A stretch of 64,000 bases of DNA from Chryseobacterium gotjawalense (GCF_030012525.1 NZ_CP124855.1:186001-250000), one strand, 5' to 3'. Positions 52,794 through 62,493 are shown, counted from the first letter of the stretch. Notes: a model not told the origin generated them from the letters alone. Made by a program: numbers and translations.

Positions 52794-52868
52794 ATGGAAG
52801 CATTAACATTTGAACAATTACCAACAGCAATAACATTGCTAACTCAATAAGTTAGCGAACTAAACGCG
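52794..52868 (+). pseudogene. Remnant of an excisionase-type HTH gene
   Basis: Reads MEALTFEQLPTAITLLTQ, stop TAA at 52848, then VSELN in the same frame. The start matches MNLSFEQLPEAVTNLTKEVSAL of the element gene at 28252. The HTH part is lost. It marks the decayed core of a related element. Confidence 0.65.
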
Positions 52869-53120
52869 TTTACAACTTATCAACATTGTAAAAAGCTGAT
52901 TTTTAATATGTTAAGCAAGCAATTGCTTTTTAGGCATAACTCCAACTTTTTTATTCCAAAATCAAATTTTATATTTGTCAAAGCGGATATAAAACTCCTC
53001 TAAGTTATTGGCAGCTTGGATGCCAAAGGTCTTTTTAAAGACTAGTATGAAGCAGAAATTCCCGAGCTCGAACTCAGGAATTTCAGTGATAAGTTTAACC
53101 ATTATTCTAAATTACTCCGT

Positions 53121-53249
53121 ATGAGTTACACTAGAATTATAAATGGAAAAACCCAAAGATTGATATTTCGGAAATCTCGCCGACTTAAGACAGGAAAAGT
53201 TATTTACGCTCCTGCCGGTAAAGTTTTCCCTATCTGGGTTGACATTTAA
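53121..53249 (+). CDS. Possible 42-residue basic small protein
   Basis: MSYTRIINGKTQRLIFRK, then KTGKVIYAPAGKVFPIWVDI to a TAA at 53247. Codon use looks real and a TATATTTG promoter-like element lies about 140 bases upstream (52970-52977). No family is recognised. Confidence 0.35.
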   Translation: MSYTRIINGKTQRLIFRKSRRLKTGKVIYAPAGKVFPIWVDI

Positions 53250-53411
53250 TTAAGCAAATCTCTCTGTTCCAAGCAGGGGGATTTTGTTTTATAATGCACA
53301 AATGTGTGTATTTTTGTTCAGCAAATATATATCTTATTATAATAAAGTGGAAATTATTTCCATTAAATGTTTATTTTTAAATCATAATTAAGCTTTATTT
53401 CGGAGAGCGGG
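53250..53411. other. Gap between convergent units
   Basis: AT-rich; no gene. AAATCTCTCTG..CAGGGGGATTT at 53255-53288 can fold imperfectly and may act as a terminator for either side. Confidence 0.3.
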
Positions 53412-56400
53412 TTAGTCTTTTGTAAAGAATTCCGCCATTAGTTCTGCTTGTTTTAAAACTGTCTCAATTGCTTTGGCTTGTTTGTCTGGCGGATAACCCC
53501 ACTTTGTCAATGTCCGCTTTACAATTACCATAAGTCTTGCTCTTGCACTTTCTCTGATTGTCCAGTCAATAGTTGCGTTGGCTCTTACTTTGTCTGTAAT
53601 TTCTCTTGCAATTTCTTTGAGTTGGTCGTCGCCCAAAACCATAACTGCACTGTCGTTTACTTCTAAAGCATTGTAAAAAGCAACTTCATCTTTTGTCAGT
53701 CCAAGTCGTTCACCTTCTTTGTCGGCTTCTTTAATTTCCTTTGCAATGTTGATGAGTTCTTGAATAATTTCTGCTGTTGTCAACAAGTTGTTTTGGTAGC
53801 GTTTTATTGCACCCTCCAACATTTCCAAAAGTTTTTTACTCTTTACTAAATTGGTTTTGGAACGTGTTTTTATTTCGTCATTCAGTAATTTCTTTAAAAG
53901 TTCTAACGCCAAATTTTGGTGCTTCATTCCTTTTACTTCTAAAAGAAATTCGTCCGATAAAATTGAAATGTCTGGTTTTGCCATACCAGCTGCTTCAAAA
54001 ATATCCATCACTTTGTCGCTACTTAACGCTTCATCAACTATTTGTTTAATGGCAGTTTCAATTTCAATATCTGATTTGCCTGTTCCAATTCCTTCAAATT
54101 TTACAAGTCGTGCTTTTACTGCTTGAAAAAATGCAATGTCGTCTTTGATTTCCATTGCTCTTTCGTGTGGAATGGACAAAGCAAATGCTTGACTTAACAA
54201 AGTTACTTCTCTAATGAAACGTGTTTTACCGTCTTGCAATCCTAAAATGTGTTCTTCCGATTGCAAAATGATTGATATTTTTTCTTTTGCCTCAACATTG
54301 AAAAAACGTTTGTAATTAAACTTGAAACTATTTGCATAATAGGCTTCGGGTTCTTCGGCAACTATATCATTTTGCGTTTTTGCTTCTTCATTAAAAAATT
54401 GCTGAACTACTTCAAATTTTTCATTCATCAACGCAATTGCTTTGTCTAAATCTAAAGTCGGTTCGCCTTTTCCACCTGCATCAGAATAAAAAGACAATGC
54501 TTTTTTCAAATCTGTTGCTATTCCCAAATAGTCCACAATTAAACCACCAGGCTTATCTTTGAAAACTCGGTTTACCCTTGCAATGGCTTGCATTAGGTTG
54601 TGTCCTCTCATTGGTTTGTCAATGTATAGAGTATGCAAACAAGGCGCATCAAAACCAGTCAGCCACATATCACGAACAATAACCAAACGCAAAGGGTCGG
54701 CTGGGTCTTTCATTCGTTCTGCTAAATTTTTACGCTGTTGTTTTGTGGTGTTGTGACGTTGCATTTCCGGACCGTCCGCACTTGTAGAAGTCATTACCAC
54801 TTTAATTGCTCCTTTACTTAAATCATCATCGTGCCATTCGGGTCTTAATGCAATAATTTCTTTGTATAAATCGGCTGCAATTCTTCGGCTCATTGCTACA
54901 ATCATTCCTTTACCATCAAATACTTTTTGGCGTTGTTCTGAATGCGTTACAATGTCTTTGGCTAAGTTTTTAATGCGTTCTTCATTACCAACAATTGCCT
55001 CCAACTTGGTGTATTTGGCTTTCGCTTTTTGTTGGTCAGTTATTTCTTCGTCTTGTTCCAGCTCCGCATCAAATTCTTCAATTAGGCGTTTGCCTTCTTC
55101 GTCTAAATTTACTTTTGCTAAACGGCTTTCATAATAAATACGAACTGTTGCACCATCGGCAACCGCTTGAGAAATATCATATACATCCACATACTGTCCG
55201 AAAACTTGCGGAGTGTTTACATCTGTTCCTTCAATTGGAGTTCCTGTAAAACCTATGTAAGTAGCATTGGGCAAGGCATCCCGCATATATTTGGCGAAGC
55301 CATACGCAATGCGTTCTCCAATTTTCTCTTTGGTTTCTTTGTCTTTTACTTCTTTGATTGATGCTTCAAAACCGTATTGTGTTCTGTGGGCTTCGTCTGC
55401 TATAACTACAATATTTTTACGTTCCGAAAGTTGCTCGTAAATCGATTTTTGGTCTTCGGGTAAAAACTTTTGAATGGTAGCAAAAACAATTCCTCCACTT
55501 GCCACTTTTAGCAATTCTTTTAAATGCGCTCTGTCTTTTGCTTGAATGGGTTCTTGTCTTAGTAATTGTTTGGAGTTGGCAAATGTGTCAAATAATTGGT
55601 CGTCCAAATCATTACGGTCGGTAATAACTAAAATGGTTGGGTTTTGCATTTCGGGTGCTGTAATCAATTTGCCCGAATAAAAAACCATACTCAAACTTTT
55701 GCCCGAACCTTGTGTATGCCAAACTACACCACCTTTTTTATCTCCGTTTGCACCCGATGCAATAATGGAAGATTGCACCGCTTTGTTTACTGCGTAATAC
55801 TGATGATAAGCCGCTAATTTCTTAACGGTTTCAATTTGCGTAATGCCTGTTTTTGCATCTTCTTTTTTACTCTTTTCAAATACAATGAAATTGCGAACCA
55901 AATCTAAAAGGGTAGAAGGGTTCAACATTCCTTTAAGTAATATTTCTAACTGTGGAATAAATCGAGATGCTTCTTTTTTGCCGTCTGCTGTTTTCCAAGT
56001 CATAAAACGGCTGTAACCTGCAGAAACGCTTCCTGCCTTACATTCCATTCCGTCTGTTATGACACAGATGGCATTATAGGTAAATAAACTCGGAATGGTT
56101 GATTTGTATGTTTGCAATTGGTCAAACGCTTTTCGCATTGTGGCGTTTTCGTCTGCAGCATTTTTTAGTTCAATGACAACTAATGGCAAACCATTTACAA
56201 ACAGTAATACATCGGGGCGTTTGTTTTGATTTTTTTTTACAATGGTGTATTGATTAACACATAAAAACTCGTTGTTCAACGGATTTTCAAAATCAATTAA
56301 AGCCACTTCATAACTGCGTTCAAAGCCATCTTGCTGATAAGGTATTTTTACTTTTTCTACTAATAGCTGGTGAAAGATTTCGTTGTTGTGCAATAATTCA

Positions 56401-56639
56401 GGTGAATAAATCCGCAATACTTTTTGAATAGCTTGTTCCTGTGCATCCTGAGGAATAGTTGGATTTAAAACCGAAACCGATTTGCGTAAACGGTCAACCA
56501 AAACAATTTGCTCAAAGTTTTCTCTTTCTGCTTGCTCTGCACCTGGAGCCAATAACAAGCCGTGAGCATACTCCCAACCTATGGATTGGAGTATTTCAAG
56601 TGAGAATTTCTCTATTTTATCTTCAGTGATTGGTTTCAT
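53412..56639 (-). CDS. hsdR: Type I restriction endonuclease subunit R
   Basis: A 1075-residue motor/nuclease subunit. The N-terminal PD-(D/E)xK nuclease is intact (RPDVLLFVNGLPLVVIELKN: Asp143, Glu157, Lys159). The SF2 helicase carries Walker A TQGSGKS (309-315), DEAH (415-418), GFTGTPI and QAIARVNRVF. A helical C-terminal domain binds the methylase complex. Length is normal. It is the last gene of the operon, its ATG directly following the kwaB stop. With HsdM and HsdS it should cut unmodified foreign DNA. Confidence 0.95.
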   Translation of the reverse strand: MKPITEDKIEKFSLEILQSIGWEYAHGLLLAPGAEQAERENFEQIVLVDRLRKSVSVLNPTIPQDAQEQAIQKVLRIYSPELLHNNEIFHQLLVEKVKIPYQQDGFERSYEVALIDFENPLNNEFLCVNQYTIVKKNQNKRPDVLLFVNGLPLVVIELKNAADENATMRKAFDQLQTYKSTIPSLFTYNAICVITDGMECKAGSVSAGYSRFMTWKTADGKKEASRFIPQLEILLKGMLNPSTLLDLVRNFIVFEKSKKEDAKTGITQIETVKKLAAYHQYYAVNKAVQSSIIASGANGDKKGGVVWHTQGSGKSLSMVFYSGKLITAPEMQNPTILVITDRNDLDDQLFDTFANSKQLLRQEPIQAKDRAHLKELLKVASGGIVFATIQKFLPEDQKSIYEQLSERKNIVVIADEAHRTQYGFEASIKEVKDKETKEKIGERIAYGFAKYMRDALPNATYIGFTGTPIEGTDVNTPQVFGQYVDVYDISQAVADGATVRIYYESRLAKVNLDEEGKRLIEEFDAELEQDEEITDQQKAKAKYTKLEAIVGNEERIKNLAKDIVTHSEQRQKVFDGKGMIVAMSRRIAADLYKEIIALRPEWHDDDLSKGAIKVVMTSTSADGPEMQRHNTTKQQRKNLAERMKDPADPLRLVIVRDMWLTGFDAPCLHTLYIDKPMRGHNLMQAIARVNRVFKDKPGGLIVDYLGIATDLKKALSFYSDAGGKGEPTLDLDKAIALMNEKFEVVQQFFNEEAKTQNDIVAEEPEAYYANSFKFNYKRFFNVEAKEKISIILQSEEHILGLQDGKTRFIREVTLLSQAFALSIPHERAMEIKDDIAFFQAVKARLVKFEGIGTGKSDIEIETAIKQIVDEALSSDKVMDIFEAAGMAKPDISILSDEFLLEVKGMKHQNLALELLKKLLNDEIKTRSKTNLVKSKKLLEMLEGAIKRYQNNLLTTAEIIQELINIAKEIKEADKEGERLGLTKDEVAFYNALEVNDSAVMVLGDDQLKEIAREITDKVRANATIDWTIRESARARLMVIVKRTLTKWGYPPDKQAKAIETVLKQAELMAEFFTKD

Positions 56640-57596
56640 TTAATCAATTTCTTCGGTTGATAATTGCTCTTTCTCATCTGTTTCATATAACAAATCAGTC
56701 AACTCGGATTTCAGATAACTATCACTTAATAATTTCAAAAAAAGCTCTTTAGATGTTTTTGAATGAAACTTAATCCTGTCTTGTGTGTCATTAAACTTTA
56801 ATCGTCTTTTCAACTTGGGATGACCCAAAATGAAAGTTCTTAACCTGTCAAATGGCAATGCTAAAACAGGTGTGTCAGCTTTGATTTTTATAATTTTTTT
56901 AGCATATTTCTTTTCTTGAATTAATTCTTCTAATTCTTCCACATTTTCAATCAATTCTGCATCCTGAATTAAATCAAATTTAGTTTTAGCAGCTCTCATT
57001 AATATTCCAGTATACCCAAAACTGCTTTCTAAGCTTTTAATGCTAAAAACAACCACTTGATTATCTACTTGTAAAAACTCAAAAGTTTCATTTACTTTAA
57101 GTATATCACTTTCTAATTTTACCAAACCAGTAGCTGACTTCCTTAATCCTACAAATGAACTATCTCTTTTTATTAGGCTTAAAGAGTAATGTTTTTTATA
57201 TAAAGCGATTTTTTTTGTTTCATTACCAATTAAAAAAATGAACCCTTCAATATTACTAAAATCATCATCTATGAAAGAGAATTCTTGTTGCTCTTCTTGT
57301 GTAGTTACCACATTTAAGGCTTGAAGTCCTGGTAATGGTTCTGGTAAATCATAATAACAAACGGTATTTTTTCTATCGGTATAATCAGTGAGGTTGCAAT
57401 AGTTCAACTCCGTATCATTGTTTATTCGACCATTTAAATAAGCGAGAAATTTGTTTTTCAACTCATTTCTTACTGTTTCTTCCAAATTTGCGAAACGTAT
57501 ATCTCCATCTTTGAGAATGAGGTACATTGATAAACTTATGTGTTCGTTAGCATCATTTAAAAATGAAAGCCTACTTCTAAGTTGGTCTATTGTCAT
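56640..57596 (-). CDS. kwaB: Kiwa anti-phage protein KwaB (DUF4868)
   Basis: A 318-residue soluble protein with a DUF4868 domain (central strands VCYYDLPEPLPGLQAL, FIFLIGNETKKIALYKKHYSL, DNQVVVFSIKSLESSFGY). KwaB is the cytoplasmic DNA-binding partner of the membrane protein KwaA in the Kiwa defence system. Here it overlaps the four-helix membrane protein gene by four bases, the defining two-gene layout. The C-terminus is acidic. Insertion between hsdS and hsdR of a type I system is the odd feature. Confidence 0.85.
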   Translation of the reverse strand: MTIDQLRSRLSFLNDANEHISLSMYLILKDGDIRFANLEETVRNELKNKFLAYLNGRINNDTELNYCNLTDYTDRKNTVCYYDLPEPLPGLQALNVVTTQEEQQEFSFIDDDFSNIEGFIFLIGNETKKIALYKKHYSLSLIKRDSSFVGLRKSATGLVKLESDILKVNETFEFLQVDNQVVVFSIKSLESSFGYTGILMRAAKTKFDLIQDAELIENVEELEELIQEKKYAKKIIKIKADTPVLALPFDRLRTFILGHPKLKRRLKFNDTQDRIKFHSKTSKELFLKLLSDSYLKSELTDLLYETDEKEQLSTEEID

Positions 57597-58168
57597 AACA
57601 CTGATTTTTTTGCATAGTGAATATTGTCGTTTATTGTTCTTGGTAATATAGCATCTCCAATTTTTAAAGATTGTTTGGTAATTACTATTATATCTTTCGT
57701 CAATTCTGTATCGAGTTGATATACCTTAAATCCCATAATTGCTAATGTTGGGTTTGTATAAAAAAGATTTGTTCTCACATATATCCAACCTATAAGAATT
57801 AACAATAGAACCAACATAGGTAAACTCCTCGATCTATCCATATCGAGACAAGCAAGTGGAATAATATATGTCGCTAAAAATGATAACGTTTCAGAATTAA
57901 GGTTCTTAATTGAAGTTATTTTTTTTGATAACAATGTTGCACCTTTAGTTATACTGCTATTGAAACCAAAATAAAAAAACGCTCCTAAAATCATAAATAC
58001 TAATGCAAACAATGGTATTCCATTTGTTAAGATGAGGGCTTTAAAACCAATAAACTCACACTTTCCATCAAAACAAATAGGGATGTTTACTTTTACCACA
58101 AAGAGTAGTAAAAATAAAAACCAAAGTGAAACGATATATAATTTTATCTTTTGAAACATTTTATTCAT
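57593..58168 (-). CDS. kwaA: Kiwa membrane protein KwaA
   Basis: 191 residues with four predicted membrane helices (about 9-28, 43-66, 92-108, 115-134) and a cytoplasmic tail. Length, helix number and coupling to a DUF4868 gene match KwaA, which senses phage-induced changes at the inner membrane and works with KwaB. Sequence conservation is low in this family, so the call leans on topology and neighbour. Confidence 0.78.
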   Translation of the reverse strand: MNKMFQKIKLYIVSLWFLFLLLFVVKVNIPICFDGKCEFIGFKALILTNGIPLFALVFMILGAFFYFGFNSSITKGATLLSKKITSIKNLNSETLSFLATYIIPLACLDMDRSRSLPMLVLLLILIGWIYVRTNLFYTNPTLAIMGFKVYQLDTELTKDIIVITKQSLKIGDAILPRTINDNIHYAKKSVL

Positions 58169-59419
58169 TTATTTCTTTATAAAAGGTAAAATAGCTTTTA
58201 ATATTTTTTCCAATCCATTTATTGAAACATCATCATTGCTGTCTTTTGTATCAGAATGAATATTTGTTTGTTGACCAAAATATTTTTTCACCAACTCTTC
58301 TTTAATTGTTTCCTTTTTAGCTTCGGGCAATAATTCAATGAAAGGACCAATTGAAGCCAATTCTAATTCTAAATTCCTGTTTTGGGTTTCCAGATTTCTA
58401 TGCTTAGTAGATTCTCTTGAAGCATAAATAGCAGGGTAGGTAAGTACCGATGCGGCTAATATTCTAACTAACGATTTGTAAAGATTGAAATCAGCACTAC
58501 TTAATTCAATGATAGAATAAATAAGCAATCCTGACATTATAACCATAAACCCCAAAGCTACCCATCTAAAGAAATTAGCAGAATTTTTGTGTTGTTCGGC
58601 TATTTTTTGATAATTACCTGTAACGCCTACATTTCCAACTATATTAACTATCTTTTTAGCCTCTTCAAGTTTGGATTGTAAGCCCTTGATTGTTTCTGCC
58701 GTTTGAGATTCTAAATCTGATTTTTGCTTTTCGTATTCTTTTTTGTAGGCTTCCTTGTCCGTGTCAATGAGTTCTATAAAAGTCTTTCTATCTGCTTCTA
58801 TATTGTCATTAAATTTTTTCTTTTCCGCTTCAAACGTGCTGCTGTTATTGGTTTTTATTGTTTCAAATTCCGTATTGTAGTTGTTCAATACATTTTGAAT
58901 TTCTACTTCTTTATTTGCCAATTGTTGTTGCAGAGTTGAAATTTGAGTATTCTTCTCTTCTAAATCCTCTTGAATTGTTTTTAAATCCTCTTGCAGTTTT
59001 TTGTTGTCTGCTTCAATTGTTTTATAAGCTTCTTCTACTGTTTTTTGAAAATTTGCAATCACCTTAGAAAAATCAAAATCCCCCTTGGATAAAGGCATAG
59101 GAAAACTTCTTATTCTGTTTAATGCAGAATTGAAATTGTTGATTGCGTTTGCAATATGACCTGCATTATTATTCCCCAAGTAAGTGTTAACTTGAACTGT
59201 TCCTGCTTCAATTTCAGAAGCCAAAGAGGCTAATTCAGTCTCCTGAACTAATATGGGTATCGTTAATTTAAGCCTATCGTTTATAAAAAGATATGCCGTT
59301 TCAAAAAACGAAAAATTCTCAATGCCAATTTTCTCTTTGGCATTTTCTGATAAAAGAGATTGTTTAAGTTGCTCTAATTTCTCAAAAACAGTATGATTCG
59401 TAAAACTTTCAGATTGCAT
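58169..59419 (-). CDS. Long coiled-coil protein with two C-terminal membrane helices
   Basis: 416 residues, no named family. N-terminal helical region (1-105), a coiled coil (about 120-250, Gln/Glu/Lys heptads), two membrane helices (about 280-303 and 313-332) and a charged tail (about 335-416). Such a layout could link a sensor to the membrane. It abuts kwaA and follows the Abi_C gene by 17 bases in one operon. It may belong with Kiwa or with the two upstream genes. Confidence 0.8.
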   Translation of the reverse strand: MQSESFTNHTVFEKLEQLKQSLLSENAKEKIGIENFSFFETAYLFINDRLKLTIPILVQETELASLASEIEAGTVQVNTYLGNNNAGHIANAINNFNSALNRIRSFPMPLSKGDFDFSKVIANFQKTVEEAYKTIEADNKKLQEDLKTIQEDLEEKNTQISTLQQQLANKEVEIQNVLNNYNTEFETIKTNNSSTFEAEKKKFNDNIEADRKTFIELIDTDKEAYKKEYEKQKSDLESQTAETIKGLQSKLEEAKKIVNIVGNVGVTGNYQKIAEQHKNSANFFRWVALGFMVIMSGLLIYSIIELSSADFNLYKSLVRILAASVLTYPAIYASRESTKHRNLETQNRNLELELASIGPFIELLPEAKKETIKEELVKKYFGQQTNIHSDTKDSNDDVSINGLEKILKAILPFIKK

Positions 59420-59436
59420 ATCTTATGATTTAGTTT

Positions 59437-60093
59437 TTATTCTACATTGTTACTTTCGTCTTTTGGTATCATTATAAAGGCGTTCAACTCATTTTCATAA
59501 GCTTTTGGGTCGTTACTAAACAAAATTTCGCTTGCAAAAAATGAGTAATCACTCATTGTAAATTCTCCATATTGTTCATCCCAAAAATCATTGAAGGTTT
59601 CGTTCTCCTCATAATCTATTTCATCTTCAATTGGTTTTATTGGTTTGTCCGTTTCAAATGCTTCTATCAAAAAGCAACAAACAATTGAAGTTGCTTCAAT
59701 TAAAAAATTGCCAGTTAAATCGTGAATCGAATTTTGCCTTTTCTGTAATTCCTCTACAGTTTTACCGTGTGCTGTTGTGCCAATTTCATTTCTAAAATTA
59801 CCCATTTGTTGCCCTACGTTGGCAATGGCAGTTCCAATTTGTAAAATAGTTGAACTAGAAGGATAGCCCAATGCTTTGAAAGCAGTTTTTAAACAACCAC
59901 TCATTGAAGATGCTTTTTCTAATGCAATTCCTTTTTTAGCACAAACCTCTTTTGAAACTCCTTCTAATAATGCTTTTGAATTTTCAATGCACAAAGTAAA
60001 ATCAGTAGTTGCATAGCCTTCTATCCTTACAATATATTCATTGTATGGCTCCCAGTTACTGTGTTTGGTTAAAATGGATTTTAGTCTTTGCAT
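59437..60093 (-). CDS. Abi_C (abortive infection C-terminal) domain protein
   Basis: 218 residues. The middle matches the Abi_C domain: CIENSKALLEGVSKEVCAKKG, then ILQIGTAIANVGQQMGNFRNEIGTTAHGK, then ATSIVCCFLIEAFE. This domain occurs in abortive-infection proteins and beside restriction systems; the biochemical role is unknown. The tail is acidic (DEIDYEENETFNDFWDEQYGEF). It overlaps the P-loop gene stop by one base, so the two are translated together. Confidence 0.82.
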   Translation of the reverse strand: MQRLKSILTKHSNWEPYNEYIVRIEGYATTDFTLCIENSKALLEGVSKEVCAKKGIALEKASSMSGCLKTAFKALGYPSSSTILQIGTAIANVGQQMGNFRNEIGTTAHGKTVEELQKRQNSIHDLTGNFLIEATSIVCCFLIEAFETDKPIKPIEDEIDYEENETFNDFWDEQYGEFTMSDYSFFASEILFSNDPKAYENELNAFIMIPKDESNNVE

Positions 60094-60497
60094 TAAATCA
60101 ATGAAAATAATTTATTGGCATCAGCCGCATTAATAATTGGTTCTTGTGCTGGTGTCGCAGCATAGGTTTTTTGTTCAAAGTGCGAAGTGTAGCCAGTAAA
60201 ATTATAGATTGCTGTATGTGTTCCACCTGAAGTTCTGCAAGCGCAAACGCAAACGTCACATTTTGCATTTATCAAGTCTGTCAATCTATCGTGGACTAAA
60301 TCATAAGTATCACCAGAACTGGTTACGCCCACTCTTTGTTTGCCATTTTCAAAAACATCTAAAAAATCACTTCCGTGATTTTGATACATTCCCGCAACAC
60401 GGCTGTAGCCGTTTGCCAATAGTATGTTTGGTAATAAATTTATTGTGGTTGTTTTACCTGAATTTCCTCTTCCTTTAAGTGCTATTATCCTGCTCAT
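60093..60497 (-). CDS. Small P-loop NTPase of a restriction-linked family
   Basis: 134 residues starting IIALKGRGNSGKTTT (Walker A at 8-15). The second half has VGVTSSGDTYDLVHDRL, a Cys-rich strand (CDVCVCACRTSGGT) and a C-terminal helix. At this size only a minimal P-loop fold is possible, unlike full ParA or AAA proteins. Restriction-linked open frames (Rlo genes) with ATP/GTP-binding motifs are known inside type I loci of Campylobacter. It may switch or sense for the Abi_C partner (inference). Confidence 0.8.
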   Translation of the reverse strand: MSRIIALKGRGNSGKTTTINLLPNILLANGYSRVAGMYQNHGSDFLDVFENGKQRVGVTSSGDTYDLVHDRLTDLINAKCDVCVCACRTSGGTHTAIYNFTGYTSHFEQKTYAATPAQEPIINAADANKLFSLI

Positions 60498-60505
60498 ATA
60501 TTATT

Positions 60506-61636
60506 TTAAATTTCAATTGTTGCTTCTTTATTCATAAGTTTTGGGAGCAATGTGTTTGACATTTTTTCCAAATCAATTATTTGTTTAGTGTTATTAGTTC
60601 TCTTTAGTTCCCAGTCTTTTACAATTCGAGTAAACCCATTAATCAATTCAGTATTTGGTAATAAAATTTCAGCATCATTAAGAACTTCAATTGTTATTTG
60701 CGGTTGTGCAGAACCAGTTGCGTAAACTTTGTAATCAGTATGAAGCGAAAAATATTTCAAATACTCAAAAGAAATATTCTTATTTTTCGACAACTTTAAA
60801 ACCAAAGAATTATTCGTTACAAATGATTTACTGTGTGTAATGTTTACGGTGCCTGATGCTTCTCCACGACAAGACACTAATACTTGTGGTTCTTCATATA
60901 GGTATTCATTAAAAAAGCCTATTTGACCATTACCGCCAAAAACAGGATAGCCTTGACTAAGTAAATTTTTTGTAGGCAAATTTTTGCCATAAACAATATT
61001 TACATTATCGCCTAATTTTCCTGTTTCCCAATCTTCTTTAGCATCTACAACAAACCATTTTCTGAAAAGGGTAATTCCTAAATTTTCGAGAGTTTCGTTT
61101 TGTCGTTTTAATAATTCAACCTTTTTCAGTAAAGAAAATAAAGCATCAGCTATCGCACTTTGTTCTTCAATTTCAGGAACTGATATTGTTAGTTGAGCCA
61201 ACATTCCGTTATTCAAACTTGCTCTTGTTGTAATAGATGACATACCCGAAACAGTTGCTCTAAATTTTGGAGAACGGAAATAAAAACCTGCGTATTCGGG
61301 CAGTATTTCTACGTTTCCTTTAGGGCGTAATCGTTTTGTAAATCCATTGAAAGTTGCATTGGGATAATCTTTTAGAGCAACGCAACTCATTCCTAAATCC
61401 TCGTCTGTTTCGCTTGTTCTTGTTAAAAAAACATCACCTCTTTTTATGGAGCAAGATTGCTGCTCTTTCTCGGTTGAATTAACCAAACTGGTTAATTCAT
61501 TAGGCACAAAGAAGTTTTTGAATATGTCTGTAAAGCCAAGAAAACCGTGTCCAAAACCAAATTCGGAAGCTCCTTTTGAAAGCCCTGAGGTAAAGTCATA
61601 AACTTCGTTTAAATTATATTCTTTCCACTTGCTCAT
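60506..61636 (-). CDS. hsdS: Type I restriction specificity subunit S
   Basis: 376 residues with two target-recognition domains and two conserved helices. TRD1 is about 1-165 (KWKEYNLNEVYDFTSG, with SSITTRASLNNGMLAQLTISVPEIEEQ); the central spacer is ALFSLLKKVELLKRQNETLENLGITLFRKWF; TRD2 is about 200-340; the distal helix ends LLPKLMNKE. It dictates the bipartite recognition sequence, which cannot be read from sequence alone. It overlaps dinD by four bases. Confidence 0.92.
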   Translation of the reverse strand: MSKWKEYNLNEVYDFTSGLSKGASEFGFGHGFLGFTDIFKNFFVPNELTSLVNSTEKEQQSCSIKRGDVFLTRTSETDEDLGMSCVALKDYPNATFNGFTKRLRPKGNVEILPEYAGFYFRSPKFRATVSGMSSITTRASLNNGMLAQLTISVPEIEEQSAIADALFSLLKKVELLKRQNETLENLGITLFRKWFVVDAKEDWETGKLGDNVNIVYGKNLPTKNLLSQGYPVFGGNGQIGFFNEYLYEEPQVLVSCRGEASGTVNITHSKSFVTNNSLVLKLSKNKNISFEYLKYFSLHTDYKVYATGSAQPQITIEVLNDAEILLPNTELINGFTRIVKDWELKRTNNTKQIIDLEKMSNTLLPKLMNKEATIEI

Positions 61637-62493
61637 CCTTTATCTTTTTTCTTGGCTTTTAACTCTTTGGGTTGTTGTGTCTTTTCTATCTTTTTAATAC
61701 TGTCTTCTACGGGTAGGTTTTCGGGCATTTCACCGCCAATTTCTTCAATGGTTTTGCGTACTTTTTTGCCTACATCGTAATGGGCTTGGTTGGCTTTTTG
61801 TTTGCCTTTTATCTGTTCCCGTTTTAGCTTTTCTTCAGTTTGTGTAGCTCGGAAAAGGTTAGCAGCCAATTCTGTACTTCCCATATGGTCAAGTATTTGT
61901 TGGCTCTTCTTTAATCCTTTCTTTTTGTGTATGGCTTTAGCATCCAGTCCGCCATATAAACCCATATAGCCGTGGTTTTGAAATATGGCATAATCCAATG
62001 GCGCTATCACCCCAGCATCTTTGGCAGCGGCAGCCAGTTGGGTATTGTGTTTTGCCATTTCGTTACGGAGAAACAAACGCTTTTCATTTTCGGTGCTTAG
62101 GCGATTGTAATCATCCATTTGACGGATTTCCTGCAAGCGGGTTTGTACAGCAAAATAGGTCTGCCCCAATGCTACCACCTCTTTACTTGGGTCGGCATTT
62201 TGCACTACAAGGTAACAGGCGTATCGAGACAATTTAACACTTTCTGTTTTTCTTTGTGCGCCCGAACCAATGACAACCATTTCGAGGATGTCCTCGAAAT
62301 GGTCATCGAGACTTTGCCCACTGTTTGTACAAGCTTCTTTAGCTCGTTCTATTACAGGTGTAAAGTGCCTATATTCAGAATATTCCAACACTTTGGATAA
62401 GTCTCTTGCACTCCAAAATTCGTTGCTATTTTCGTCTATTTGCTTGATTTGTTCAAATAAGCTAAGATTTTGATGAGTAAGTTCTTTTGCCAT
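61633..62493 (-). CDS. dinD: DNA damage-inducible protein D (BRO-N type)
   Basis: 286 residues. The N-terminal Bro-N/KilA-like region (EFWSARDLSKVLEYSEYRHFTPVIERAKEAC) and the continuation with SVKLSRYACYLVVQNADPSKEVVALGQTYFAVQTRLQEIRQ are the DinD signature. E. coli DinD inhibits RecA-mediated strand exchange and is under LexA control. Here it sits between hsdM and hsdS, overlapping hsdS by four bases. DinD-like genes are found inside type I loci of other bacteria. The role in this operon is unknown. Confidence 0.88.
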   Translation of the reverse strand: MAKELTHQNLSLFEQIKQIDENSNEFWSARDLSKVLEYSEYRHFTPVIERAKEACTNSGQSLDDHFEDILEMVVIGSGAQRKTESVKLSRYACYLVVQNADPSKEVVALGQTYFAVQTRLQEIRQMDDYNRLSTENEKRLFLRNEMAKHNTQLAAAAKDAGVIAPLDYAIFQNHGYMGLYGGLDAKAIHKKKGLKKSQQILDHMGSTELAANLFRATQTEEKLKREQIKGKQKANQAHYDVGKKVRKTIEEIGGEMPENLPVEDSIKKIEKTQQPKELKAKKKDKG

